Of a stretch of 64,000 nucleotides of DNA, positions 35,339 through 45,578 are shown piece by piece. The notes beneath the pieces are model-generated. The model did not search any database and was not told the origin of the DNA. It saw only the letters and a list, made by a program, of their open reading frames with translations. Numbering within the stretch: position 1 is the first letter of the stretch; every line of letters begins with the position of its first letter. The translations under genes and the position numbers were made by a program. The stretch is taken from NCBI GenBank assembly GCA_022385755.1, contig MU278354.1:1194805-1258804 (forward strand). Direction: 5' to 3'. This DNA is from Trametopsis cervina (taxonomy: Eukaryota; Basidiomycota; Agaricomycetes; Polyporales; Irpicaceae).

Positions 35339-35988
35339 GTGGATCATTGCTCGGAGGCCTTGGGAACGTGTATATATATGTATTGAGTGTGTAGGAAGCT
35401 ATCCCGATGTCCCTCTTTGGTATTGGCCATGCAGAAGCCTTATCAGTAGTCAAAAAGTGCGAAAATGGCCCAAATCACAGGTATTTTCCCTCCACCCATC
35501 TACCTAGACTTTCCTAGGTCTCAGAATTGCACATGAGTAGTCAATATATGTATATAAATGTTCTCCAGATGCAACCTAAGCCCCCCCACATGTGGATCAT
35601 TTCAGATCATAGGTGGAAGTACTTAGATAAGCATGAGAGCCAATTAGAGTGCAGCAAGCCGGCACAGACCAAGTCACTTGCTCAGTCCATGGCTTGGCCT
35701 ATACAGGTGTTTCCCTCTATTCCATGTGTACCCTAGACATTATTGAGAAGCTTGGACCTGGACTGGGGGTATTTGAGGGTGATAGATCCGTTTCAGACCT
35801 TCATTTTAGCTGAATCAAGGTGCCTGATGCTATATGAGCCAAAAAGGGTGTATTTTCGCACTTTTCCGCACTTTTGGGTATTAATCACCTTCCATAGCAT
35901 CCAATACTAATGGGAAATATTGAGAAACGTTGATACATGTTTAATACATATATGGCCTGATTTGCAAGGCCACAGACCGGTCATTCTA
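35339..35988. other. Unique spacer of the foldback element
   Basis: 650 bp between the two arms, with no recognisable gene. It carries short open frames only and no match to any transposase motif. Confidence 0.7.
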
Positions 35989-36857
35989 CCGCTGGAAAGG
36001 CCTGAATAGGGCGCTTTTCCGATTTTGGGAGGGGAGGAGGAGAACATCCCCATTCTAGCACATCCAGACAATCTATCGTCCCAGTTCCTTTTGTAACATG
36101 TAGATATACCCTTATAGACCAGAATACAGGTATAGTACTGCTCCTGAAGCCCCCCATTCAATATGGAAATTTCCATATTTGGTAAACAGTCATTTTGATA
36201 ATTGCACCCCCTTACAGACGTTTCAGACCCCCAAGAAAGTTGTCAGAGGTCAATTACATGCTAAAGAATACCCTCCTAAGTTTACTAAAGGCGCACATTT
36301 ATGCACCATTTATTATTACAGAAATACAGTGTGGGAAAATCCTTTTTCCGCTTTTTCCGCTTTTGTAGCCATTCCCCTGCTTTCCTGCCTATATATCCTT
36401 AAAGCTGAGCATACTTACAGTCCATCTACATACACTTTCACTATAATCATTAGGGGGAACCAGCTATTCCAGCCCCCAATCCATTTTTTATCATTCGTCC
36501 CAAAAAGGAAATAAGCGCCCACCATCGCTCAATCTAGCAACTGCCTAATTAAGAGTGCTACATCTAGATTGATTTCACAATAATGATCATATTGTAAAAC
36601 AGGTTCTACATTGATTTTACAAGGTTATACAATCAGTCCTATAGATTTTACAATAGTTTGCATTCATTGTAATACAAAAGAGTTTTACAGAATTATACAA
36701 TCAGCCCTGTAGATTGTACAATGTCATATAACAGATCCTGTTAGGTTTTACAATGTCTTGCCTTCATTGTAATATGAATCACAATACAATTGTATGAAAC
36801 ACCATATTTTTACTGTAATAACAGTAGATTGTTTAACAAAAGTGCCGTCCACTATTG
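35989..36857 (-). repeat. Foldback element right inverted arm (869 bp)
   Basis: Inverse complement of 34470-35338 and of equal length. The lack of visible differences between arms suggests recent insertion or gene conversion between arms. Confidence 0.92.
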
Positions 36858-36864
36858 GCATGGG
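36858..36864. repeat. 7 bp target-site duplication, right copy
   Basis: GCATGGG directly after the right end of the element, equal to 34463-34469. Confidence 0.9.
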
Positions 36865-38738
36865 ATGTCGACCTCCCAGCTCGTGCCAAAGCCGTTCCCT
36901 TGGATTGGGAAGTTGATGCGCCTGACGGCATCACGGAACGTGCGCCACGAGAGTGGCTCTTGCGTGGGGGAGTGCATACAGACGCGGAGTTTCCAGTCGT
37001 CAACGTTGCCCGCTGCCTTCATCGGTAGAACCGAGATGGACGTACTGTCGAGGATGGTTGACACCGCCGCCTCCTTAGTGAGGGCGGCAAAGTCAGGATT
37101 CGCCTGGGCCAGCTGACCGATCAGAGTGGTGAGGTAGGCGTCGTTTTGGAGGGCGGCGATGATGGATGCTCGCATAGCCGGCATGTCCGAGAAGACGGTG
37201 TAGCCCTCGAGGAAGGTGACGAAGTCAGGTATCTCCCACCCGGGCTGGTGTACCATAAACGTGATAGCGGGCTTGCGGAGGGAGTACACACCTTGGTCGA
37301 GGAGCAGCTGGCGCGAAGCGTCAGAGATGTTGTACAGGACGTGGTTGATGGGCAAGAGCGCGCGCGGATTGTCCGCCCCCCAATCGGCGTCGGGCGTGGC
37401 CACAGCAGGCAATTCGCTAGCGGGTAGAATAATCGACAGTGCTTGGAGGAGATTGGTATGAGCTTCTTCGGTGCGGTAGCTGCCGGCGGGGACCCCCCAG
37501 ATGGTGATGAGGAGAGACGTCTGGGCCTGTGCGGAGATTTTCGTCGCAGCGACGGGGTCGATGAAGCGGAATCGCCAGAGTGGGTCGTTGAAGTGAACCT
37601 TAGGGAAGCCCCCGGGCGGGGTGGGCGTCCACGCACGAGGGCCGAGCGAGGAGAGGTTCTCGAGTGCGCTCGCTTGGGCTTGCTGCGGGTGCGCAACTGA
37701 GTTGAGAAACAAGTCGACGAGTCCCGCGGTTTGAACCGACGTCGCCGTGGAGGCCGGGGTGGTGGGTGCGGGCGGCCCAGCGGGGGACACCAGCAATCGG
37801 GGCATCGCATTGGTAGGGACCGCAGGTGCGGGCAGGGACGCAACCCGAGAGAGGTGCCATCCCTCATCATCGAGGTCCTGTTCGGTCGTATCGGCAAGGC
37901 GTCGGCGCTTCAGGGGGACCCCATTCGAGCCCGTAGTGGGTGTGGTTTCGCGCGTGTATGTGTTGCCAGTACTGCCATCCGGCGTAGCGGTCGGGGACCC
38001 AGAGCTGGGGCCGGCAGAGTGGGCCGGCTGTGTAGCGGCGGGAAGGACATCGCTGTGGTTGTCAGCCCACTGAGCTGGGTGAGTTGGGGTGGGCGTGGTG
38101 GGGGCCGAGGAGGGGCCCTCCGAGACAGGAGGGGGTGGAGTCGGGGGGGCGGGGAGGGGGGCTGGAAGAGCAGCGGCCTTGTTCTTGTTCGCCTTATTAG
38201 CGCTACGCGTAGACTTGAAGGAGTGCATGGTGGTGTGCGGGAGCAGTGTGGACGTGATGGGGTGTGGCTAGCGTCTCGGTGTTGTGGCATGTTATGGTGC
38301 TATACAGCACCTAAAAACCTTGTTTCGAGCGCCGGGACGGCGGCGGAGTCTGAAAGGCGTGCGCGGAGTTGGCCTATGGCTCAAGGTCCGATAGGGCGGC
38401 GGGGGTCTCTGGAGTCGGGTGAGTGCGTAGCGTGTCGTAGTGGCTACGTGGCTCCGCTGTCGTCGCGGCTGACCTGTAAGGGTCGTCAGCAGCGCGTTGT
38501 GTGGTGCTAGGGGAGGGGGGGAGGGGTAGGCGCGAGGTAGTGCGCAGGCAGGTCTTGCCGTCACTGTGGACTAAGAGATGGTGTGTCTCAAGGGTCGTTC
38601 GTACACCGTGTAGGGCGACGTATACTATACCGTTCTGCGCTGTTAGCTTCCCTGCCTTACGACAGGTACTAGTCCCTTGGGCCGCGGAGAGGCCAGCGCC
38701 CCGCACGCCAAGGGGATGGTGGACGTACAGGTCCAAGG

Positions 38739-38755
38739 GAGTGTGATGTTTTCTT
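38739..38755. repeat. LINE target-site duplication, right copy
   Basis: GAGTGTGATGTTTTCTT at the LINE 5' side, equal to 27701-27717. It is followed by host sequence AGCATAG rather than by the T-run. Confidence 0.88.
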
Positions 38756-39488
38756 AGCATAGAGGCAGAACGCGACGGCGTCGAAGGCAGACTGACGCGT
38801 TCGACGCGATTACAGGTGCGTTTCATAGCACGTGATCGCAAAGTTCAATTTCTCACAAGCGCCCAGGTGCTTACCCGTAACACGGGGTGTTATAAACGCA
38901 GACGCTATTATGGTGTCCTTGACCTTCGCTTATTGTAGTTCGAGTATGTTGAATGGCGGTGCACTCCCACAACAGCTGTATGATGTTAAGAGTCTTAAAG
39001 GACTTGCAACCAAAAGCTGAACTGATCCAACAGTAGTAACCGCCATGCGCCGAGAGGTATTTGCACGCCATGTTCATTCTGGCACGGCTGTTCGCCTGAC
39101 AAGTTTTCGACACACAGGCATCTATGGAGCAAATTTCACTCACTCGCGTTAGCTAAATGTCTCAGATGGCCCAAGCTCGACGGGACCGAGTACAACGCAG
39201 CGCAACCCCGCGTCGAACATTTGCTCTCATCCTGGGCGTCGTCCTTCGGAGACCCTGGCACGTCGTAGCCGCCATTGGCCTGCTTCATGCCTCGGCAGGT
39301 TTTGCTTTTTTGCGGCCAATCCAGAGAATGAAATTTGGTTCTTCTCTATGTGCGGTTTTGCGAAATTTGTAGGACAAGATCTTGGAAAAGAACCTCTGAA
39401 GTGTCTACCAGGCGATCCCGCCGCATCAAAAGGCAAACGATGGGCTGTAAATTCAGGTATATAGTCCATCGGTATCCGACTCTAATAG
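38756..39488. other. Region right of the LINE, possible 5' exon material
   Basis: No firm gene. A plus-strand frame from ATG 39157 reads MSQMAQARRDRVQRSATPRR followed by a hydrophobic segment (ALILGVVLRRPWHVVAAIGL). It could be a first exon of the next gene, but no junction could be fixed. Confidence 0.3.
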
Positions 39489-40453
39489 GTCGACGCCCCG
39501 CTTTCGAGTGTGCTGCAGACAGCTCATCTAACGTCGTCTGTCTCCAACGTGTCCAAGCTTCTTTCACGAACAGCTTCTTCCTCCTCATTCGCAATAGTAA
39601 ACGACCATGACGCGTTTCGACTATGGATCTATGCTCTTTGAGCAATGCAGCATACGACAAAACTCAATATCGCCGGCAACAGTGCGTCGACATCCATGAT
39701 TAGGTCTCGCCTGCTCCTGACCTTTTCTAATCAGGTGATGGCGTGCATGATTCTTGCAAGTGGGCTCAGCTTTATCGCCGGATATACTATCCGTCGCCTT
39801 TCCGAGGGGTCTGGCTCGCGTTTTGTACGTACTTCGTTATGCTCAGAAGTTGCTCCAAACCAGTCTGACATACGAATCCGCGTCCAGGCAAAGATATACA
39901 GCCTCATCACGGAGAAGGCGCGAGCGCAGTATAATGCTTTCGCAGAGCTTTGCGATGGATTGGACGGGAAGAGTGACGCTGTAGGAAGCCCCCAAGACAC
40001 AGCCGGTTCAGACTCGGCGGCAGAGGCAGAGGCGGAGGTGGAGACACCCAAAGCTACACGTGAAGCAGCCGTGCGTCCACTTCTTGCTCCCCTCCATCAT
40101 TCCCTTGCTAAACGTGAGACCACCCTGATCGTCATATACATATAGACCGACTACTTCCCCCCGACCATGTCGCGCCGGAAGAAAAGCGATGCCGGGATGG
40201 AGCAGATCAATATCTGGTCGAGCTATCATCCGCGGTCGATTGACACGGCGGTGCTCAAGTGGACTGTCCAAGCTGTTGACGGCGCTGTGAGCCGTGTGGT
40301 GCCGGAAGACGACCTGATCGGTTTGAGGTCGCCCAAGGTGTTGAGAGACATGTATGAGACTTTCAAAGGCGAGGGTAAGTTTACGATCTGTCAGCACATA
40401 CTGTATCCCGCTGATTCACTGCTGCTTTAGTCGCTCATATCATGGACTCGTGA
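39489..40453 (+). CDS. Uncertain gene or pseudogene, unknown product
   Basis: A plus-strand reading frame with convincing splice signals at its 3' side. An intron from GTGCGT to TATAG at about 40071-40145 joins TREAA to TDYFPP. An intron from GTAAGT to TTTAG at about 40375-40430 joins FKGE to VAHIMDS and a TGA at 40451-40453. The protein-like part includes a membrane segment (MILASGLSFIAGYTI), a charged region (QAKIYSLITEKARAQYNAFAEL), an Ala/Glu-rich stretch and the block INIWSSYHPRSIDTAVLKWT. A TGA at 39639-39641 lies between two coding-like stretches in one frame, so either another intron is present or the gene is broken. I do not recognise the family. Confidence 0.45.
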
Positions 40454-40698
40454 GGTGCACATATACTACAAGAGAAATCATTTCGTCGTGGAACATAGGG
40501 GTATAGGTTATCATCATGGTTGTTATTGGGTCGGTGTGACACGCACCAGGGTAGTTATTCCGTACATGAGATTTCGAAGGTTGCAAATATTGATCACAGT
40601 CAAAAACAACATGTGTGGCTGCTAAAGCACAATGAACGACAAGGAAGTAGTGGCGAACAGATTACAGCAGGCAACGCCCAGGTAACTCGGACACGAGT

Positions 40699-41893
40699 TT
40701 AGCTTTCTTTTTTGTTTGAGGATGTAGACTGCAGACCTTGCTTCGTATTACTCGGGTTCGAGTGCCGCTTCAGAGGGGCGAGGTAGAGCCACACCGCTAA
40801 TGAGATGAAGGTCCATACGACATCCCAACTGATGGACGATTGTGCAGGATGAAAGACGAATGTGTCTAGCGCGGCGTGGGTGAAGCCCGCTATGGTTCGT
40901 TCTGGCTCTGATAAAGCAAACCACGTCCGTACGGTCGTGTACGCGTGCAGGCCAATGCTGAGCCCCGTCACGATAGTGTGAATCAAGCGCGTCTTGACGG
41001 CCTTTCCGGAGCTGTTGAGAGGAAAGATGAGGGGCAGGAGAATCAACGCGTGCATGCCTAACAGATTTGGGAGGAACGAGGCTTCCGTCGTGTAAGGAGA
41101 GTGAGCGACGGTCGCCAAGGACGGCAAGACACTCAGCCAAAGTACGTATGGTGTAGAGATTGGAGAGGAGGGGCTGGGGGACGGTTCTGTCGAAAGGAGC
41201 AGCGCCACGTAGAAGAGATTTGAGGCGACGCTGATAGCGACAACCTGACCGAGAAGCATGTACGCCCAGAGATGCGACACTGAGCGGGCTCGACCTGTAC
41301 GCATACGCCCTCAGAACGTGATCAAAGGGAGGCCAGAAGGGACGAGATATACCTTCCGTGGATAGCAGAATGGTCCAGTAGCCCACGGTGAAAAGACAGA
41401 GTTTCTCGCTCCACCACCAGTTCATGTGGCCCTTGCTGACGATAGCCCAGGCTTGTTCGAAGAGCTGCGATTGGACAAGCCAGTTGGTGAGCCTCGCCAG
41501 CCAATCTTCATGTACACCCGGATAGGACTCGGATTCGAAGTCCCTGAAACTCCACTGTGTGCGCGTTAGCTAAAATGTGAGTGACGATGTCTGCTGTGCC
41601 AGAACAACGGCGTACCAGGAGGAATCCTATCATATCTGCGATACATTTGCATCAGGAAAAGCAGGGTCGTATCGCTGCCGCTGGAATAACTCACAGTACC
41701 ATGTGAATCCAAAACTCAGAACCGCTAGGGTTGAGAACAGCCCAACCGCTGTAGATCTTTGTGTGCTGCCTTTACCCCATAGCGAGTAAACTATCAAGAC
41801 GAATAAGGAAGCGATGAGAAGAAAGTAGGATGAAAAGATAGACAAAGCTATGATTTCTGAACGGTTGAGGAGGGAGAAGTGTGAGGTGTCCAT
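40699..41893 (-). CDS. Multi-membrane-spanning protein of unknown function
   Basis: Minus-strand gene from ATG 41893. The first exon (MDTSHFSLLNRSEII) leads into a membrane helix and then YSLWGKGSTQRSTAVGLFS. A middle exon reads WSFRDFESESYPGVHEDWLARLTNWLVQSQLFEQAWAIV and ends MNWWWSEKLCLFTVGYWTILLSTEG. The last exon runs from about 41300, starts SVSHLWAYMLLGQVVAIS and holds several further helices, ending SNKKES with a stop at 40701-40699. The pattern (about six to seven helices, W-rich motif) is one I associate with uncharacterised fungal membrane proteins. No function is known to me. The junction between first and middle exons is not resolved. A frameshifted copy of its first exon lies at 43205-43475. 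Confidence 0.7.
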
Positions 41894-42075
41894 AGTCGCA
41901 CTGTACAGTACGAAACTGTACACGCAAGACTGCACCTGCACAGCGCCAAGTTTCTGGATAATAATCTAACTTACATTATGGCTGAAGAACGGTCTATCGT
42001 GGTCATTATGGTACATAGCGCATTTTTTCAATTCATGGTAGCTACAAGAAAAAATCTCTGGCTGAGGCTTACTCT

Positions 42076-43010
42076 TCAATACGTTGTCTGGAAGCACGCC
42101 AACTTGTGCCCAGCTTTCCAATCCTGCTTTTGACATTTTTGTCCACAGTACCTGACCGTCTTGCATCTCGAGCACGTCAACGTAGAGTCCTCCATACAGA
42201 CAGTACAGATGTCGTCGCCGGAACTACCTCGCAGGTGGTCTCTCGTTGAAGTCAGGTAGTATCCCGGGGGTCCTCCGATGTGCTCCATCATACCCAAGAT
42301 TCCGTCCAACCTCATGATCTCGACTCGCTGGAAGGTATCGAGGTCTTCATTAGTGCCCATCATCTGGGAGAGTTGCGCCACCTTCTCGGCAAATGGTTTG
42401 CGTACTGCGACGTCGATGGAGGACTCCCCGTCGTCTCCCAGCGAGACGTCGCAAAACTGCAGCAAATGGCACATTAGGCTACAGATGTAGCCTGGACCAC
42501 TGGGCCGCTTCCAAGCGATGCCGTGCACGAACTCGGCCGCGATGAGGGTAGGGATGCCCGCGACGTTCTCCCCTTTCTTGAGAAAACGCCTGAGGTAAGG
42601 GTTCTGCTGGGGTTCTCCGAGTAGAGAGAATATTTGAACCATGTTCGCAAATGCAATGGGTTGAGTCCTAGGATTCAGCGTTCGCAACGTGTTTATAAGT
42701 GCCGGAAGATGGAACGCAGTGAAAGCGTTATAGAGACGGTTGCGAACGCCCTCAGGAGGAAGAACGGCTAATGCATTCAGCTGACAGAAGGCGCGGTATT
42801 CAGTTGATTGCTGGAGACTGCGACATAAGTGATTTTGGAACACACCTGTGTTTGCAGCTCCTTCTCTTCCGCCGGACTGAAGTCTACGTCTGCAGGAAGG
42901 GGGGAGTCCAGCAGACGGGCATTTTTGGCGATATCCTGCGCTATCGCGGTCGCCTCCCGAGCGCTGGTAGCTTTGTCGTACTGCTTTCCATTGACAGTGA
43001 TAGTCGACAT
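42076..43010 (-). CDS. MYND-type zinc finger protein, copy A
   Basis: Two exons (43010-42846, 42780-42076) with a 65 bp intron give 289 residues. Exon 1 starts MSTITVNGKQYDKATSARE. The C-terminal 45 residues form a MYND finger: C-x2-C, then LTCSRCKTVRYCGQKCQKQDWKAGHKLAC, with the expected spacing of Cys and the closing His/Cys. The middle part is a helical domain (HLPALINTLRTLNPRTQPIAFANMVQIFSLLG) that I do not recognise beyond its presence in copy B. MYND fingers bind proline-rich peptides in partner proteins; the partner here is unknown. It is a tandem duplicate of the gene at 43607-44533, with the same intron position. A TATATATA box lies about 180 bp upstream (43188-43195). Confidence 0.87.
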
Positions 43011-43187
43011 AGCTGCGTCGTAGCGGACGTTAGAGACAAGAGAGATTCGAATCAATCCGGACCTAAAATTTTGTCCACCACACTCAGTCCAATCGGGAGT
43101 TTCATTTACTACGTTAGACCTCGAAGGCTCTCGGGTGGCGGGAAAGAGGGTGGAGCGCAGTAGCTATCCGAGGTGAATACTACCTGC

Positions 43188-43195
43188 TATATATA
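43188..43195. promoter_or_regulatory. TATA-like box of MYND copy A
   Basis: TATATATA about 180 bp before the start codon at 43010. A similar TATATATA sits at 44715-44722, about 182 bp before the start of copy B, within matching flanking sequence (CCGAGGTGA). The conserved spacing supports a core promoter duplicated with the gene. Confidence 0.45.
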
Positions 43196-43204
43196 CGTCT
43201 CAGC

Positions 43205-43475
43205 GGTGGAGGAATTCTACCATATCTGCGATACATCAAGGAACGTGCAGTCGTGTCGATGCCGTTGTACAACTCACAATACCATATGAAGCAAAAATTC
43301 AGCACTGTCAGGGATGAGAACAGTCCGACTGCAGCAGGTCTTTGTGCGGTGCCTTTAGCCCATAGCGAGTACATTATCAGGGCGGATAGGGAAGCAATGA
43401 GAAGGAAGCAGGATGGAAAATAGAGAAAGCTGTAAGTTGTGAACGATTGAGGAGAGAGAAGTGTGAAGCAGCCAT
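43205..43475 (-). pseudogene. Truncated, frameshifted copy of the membrane-protein first exon
   Basis: From ATG 43475 the minus strand reads MAASHFSLLNRSQ, matching MDTSHFSLLNRSE of the intact gene at 41893. A one-base deletion (15 bases where the intact copy has 16 before CATCCT) then shifts the frame. The match resumes in another frame as SCFLLIASLSALIMYSLWAKG and continues to YGRIPP. The similarity ends near 43205, at the promoter of MYND copy A, with nothing corresponding to the later exons. It is a by-product of the tandem duplication. Confidence 0.85.
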
Positions 43476-43606
43476 CGTCGTACCGTGTCACGATACTTAC
43501 GAAAGTCACAACAACATATGACGCAGTGCATAGCGCTAGTTTCTAGACAAAATTAGAATTCCATTCATGGTCACTACTCGACAAATCTCCCCGTGAGGCT
43601 CAATCA

Positions 43607-44533
43607 TCAAAACGTCGTCCGAAAGCAGGACAATCTGTGCTCAGTGTTCCAATCTCGCCTTTGACATTCTTTTCCGCAATATCTGACCGTCCTGCACCTC
43701 GAACACGTCAACGTAGAGCCCTCCGTACAGACAGCACAGACGTCATCAGTTCTCTGCAGATAGTCCCTCATAGAAGTCAGGTAGTATCCCGGGGGTCCTT
43801 CGGTATGCCCAATCATACGCAGGATATTGCCCAACCTCATGATCTCGACTTGCTGGAAGGTATCGAGCTGTCTGTTGGTCTGCGCAAACTTAAAGATACC
43901 CGCTACCTTCTCGGCGAATGGTTTGCGGACTGCAGCGTCAATGCAGCATTGCCCGTCGTCTCCCAATGAGACGTCGCAAAACTCCAGCAGATGGCACATC
44001 AGGCTACAGATGTAGCCTGGACCGCTGGGTCGCTTCCAAGCGATGCCGTGCACGAACTCGGCCGCGATGAGGGTAGGGATGCCGGCGACGTTCTCGCCTT
44101 TCTCGAGAAAAAGCCTGAGGTAAGGGTTTTGCTGGGGTTCTCCGAGTAGAGAGAATATCTGGACCATGTTCGCGAATGCAATGGGCTGAGTCCTAGGATT
44201 CAGCGTTCGCAACGTGTTTATGAGTGTCGGAAGATGGAATACGGTGAAAGTGTTATAGAGACGGTCGCGAAAGCCTTCAGCAGGAAGAATGGCCATTCCT
44301 TTGAGCTAACAGGACACAGTATTCAGTTTATGTCCGAAGATTGCGGCATGAACGGCCTTGGAACCTACCTGTATTTGCAGCTCCTCATCCTCGTCTGCAG
44401 TAAAATCTACGTTCGCAGGAAGGGGGGAGTCCAGCAGACGGGCCCTTCTAGCGATGTCATGCGCTATGTCGATCGCCTCCCGAGCGAGGACAGTTTTGTC
44501 GTACTGCTTTCCGTTGAAGGTGATGGTTAACAT
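43607..44533 (-). CDS. MYND-type zinc finger protein, copy B
   Basis: Two exons (44533-44369, 44305-43607) give 287 residues. Exon 1 is the same length as in copy A (165 bp, MLTITFNGKQYDKTVLARE) and the intron sits at the same codon. The central helical region is nearly the same as in copy A (NTLRTLNPRTQPIAFANM, PTLIAAEFVHGIAWKRPS). The MYND finger reads CAVC...LTCSRCRTVRYCGKECQ, then RDWNTEHRLSC, with all zinc ligands kept. The frame is intact, so both copies may be functional. Differences concentrate just before the finger and in the loop after SLGDDG. The function is unknown beyond a probable protein-binding role. Confidence 0.87.
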
Positions 44534-45578
44534 GACTGCATCGTAGTGGATTAGGGAACACCAGTGACATGAGACTGAGAGTCTTGCTCACCACACAAAG
44601 TCCAATTGTGTTTTTTTCCGTTTATACAACGAAGTCAGACCTATTGGGGCTATAAGTTGGCGGGAAGAGGATGCAGGTGAAAGGCGACGGTTCTCCGAGG
44701 TGAGCACTACGTCCTATATATACACAACGAGAGACTTGTCGCGAGGGCCACCCGAGCGGCCGTGTACTACGAACGACGGCCATTCGAGTGGCCGTGCACT
44801 ACGAATGGCCATGGCCCTCTGGCCCTATGCTAAGGCCGCAGCCAGCCCTGCGGTTTGGTGTTCAACAAGACTTCCAGTTCTGTGACGGGTCTTAGTAGCA
44901 TAGCTATGGTAGTCTAGTAGTCAAATCCGCTCTGCACATACCTCGTGCCTTGTCTGGTCCATAATTATAGTCGTAGAATAGAATGGTTTGTGAAGTACCG
45001 ACTCGTATGGTTGTGCAATTCAGATCTCAACGTGAGACCTGCCGATATCCAACATCAAATAATCTGCGATTGTCAAGAAGGTTCCCGTTAGAATCATGGG
45101 TTGTAATACAAGTACTCAAGCGGTCTTGCTCGGCCAGAGTAACGTATATATGAAAGTACCGCTTTGTCGATAAACCACTTCAGTTCAAGACCCGAGCAGC
45201 TACTAAGCGAGTTATATGTCTGGAGTATGGGTATGAAACGGAGCATCAGGCACTAAGAGCTTTGATGGTGTGACGAGGAAAGAGGCAAATGGGACTAGAT
45301 TCCGAGGCTGAGGCGTTGTGCTTTGCCGTTGAGTCGATTGTATCAGAAGTTTTGCCTCAGACAGTCAATTCGCGCTAGAATATGTCCGCTTCACGGTAGT
45401 CCTGGATTTTTTTGGAAGGCATTCCTCGTGGGGCGTATTCACTGGGACCTTCGCTGGTGCGCATGCTGTGCTATACGGCCCGTAAAAGGGAGGTGCGCAC
45501 GCCTGCGCATGGTCAGATAGTTGAACACTGAATGGCAGACTACCCACCAAATGTATCAACTGCTTGTTACTTTGAATG
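44534..45578. other. Intergenic region upstream of MYND copy B
   Basis: About 1 kb, holding the promoter of MYND copy B with a TATATATA motif at 44715-44722, a two-copy GGCCGTG repeat at 44754-44810 and otherwise no gene-like frame. Confidence 0.4.
44754..44810. repeat. Short tandem repeat, 32 bp period
   Basis: Copy 1 starts GAGCGGCCGTGTACTACGAA at 44754. Copy 2 starts GAGTGGCCGTGCACTACGAA at 44786. Two imperfect copies, GC-rich and partly palindromic through GGCC steps, lie just upstream of the MYND copy B TATA box. Confidence 0.7.

Larger units (their letters stand above)
34470..36857. mobile_element. Nested foldback-type DNA element, 2388 bp, long terminal inverted repeats
   Basis: The element starts CAATAGTGGACGGC and ends with the inverse complement. 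Left arm 34470-35338 and right arm 35989-36857 are each 869 bp and, in every stretch compared, are the same sequence inverted. A 650 bp spacer separates them. Flanking both sides is GCATGGG (34463-34469, 36858-36864), a 7 bp target duplication. The outer 300 bp of each arm is AT-rich, with many TTGTAAAAT/ATTTTACAA-type short repeats, possible transposase-binding sites. No transposase-like frame is seen, so it is probably non-autonomous. A 7 bp duplication does not assign it cleanly to hAT (8 bp) or MULE (8-11 bp); the superfamily is open. Confidence 0.93.
34244..38228 (-). pseudogene. LINE ORF1 (gag-like, CCHC zinc knuckle), split by a nested element
   Basis: Starts at ATG 38228 and reads 457 codons up to the foldback insertion (36858 side). 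It resumes at 34462 and ends RGRATPSAFFA with a TAA at 34246-34244. If the element and one 7 bp target copy are left out, the reading frame is continuous (1371 + 219 bp, 529 residues). The N-terminal third is Pro/Ala/Thr-rich and includes a basic KRRRLADTTEQDLDDEG stretch. The middle contains a compact region with KVHFNDPLWRFRFIDP and LLITIWGVPAGSYR. The C-terminus has a CCHC knuckle, C-x2-C-x4-H-x4-C, then an RG-rich tail, as in RNA-binding ORF1 proteins of LINEs. In this copy the insertion falls between the first Cys and the rest of the knuckle, so ORF1 is inactive or truncated. Confidence 0.88.
27718..38738 (-). mobile_element. LINE (non-LTR) retrotransposon, two-ORF type with APE endonuclease
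   Basis: Full-length LINE on the minus strand: 5' end at 38738, ORF1 (CCHC zinc knuckle, RG-rich tail), a roughly 0.9 kb gap between ORFs, ORF2 (APE endonuclease, reverse transcriptase, RNase H-like region, terminal zinc motif), a short 3' region, then a poly(A) tract seen as T on the plus strand from 27718. The 17 bp target-site duplication on both sides fits target-primed reverse transcription. The architecture resembles fungal Tad1-type LINEs; the clade is inferred. The span includes a 210 bp run of N and a nested 2388 bp foldback element with its duplicated 7 bp target, so the LINE itself is about 8.6 kb if the gap length is true. The intact ORF2 and clean duplication suggest a fairly young insertion. 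Confidence 0.93.

Noticed and set aside
34813..36514. Identical open frames of 111 and about 89-118 codons in each arm of the foldback element
   Set aside because: They mirror each other because the arms are inverted copies. They have no start context, domain or codon bias, so they are a consequence of the repeat and not genes.
34470..36857. Inverted repeat as an assembly or chimera artefact
   Set aside because: A perfect 7 bp target duplication and exact rejoining of the ORF1 zinc knuckle on removal argue for a real insertion.
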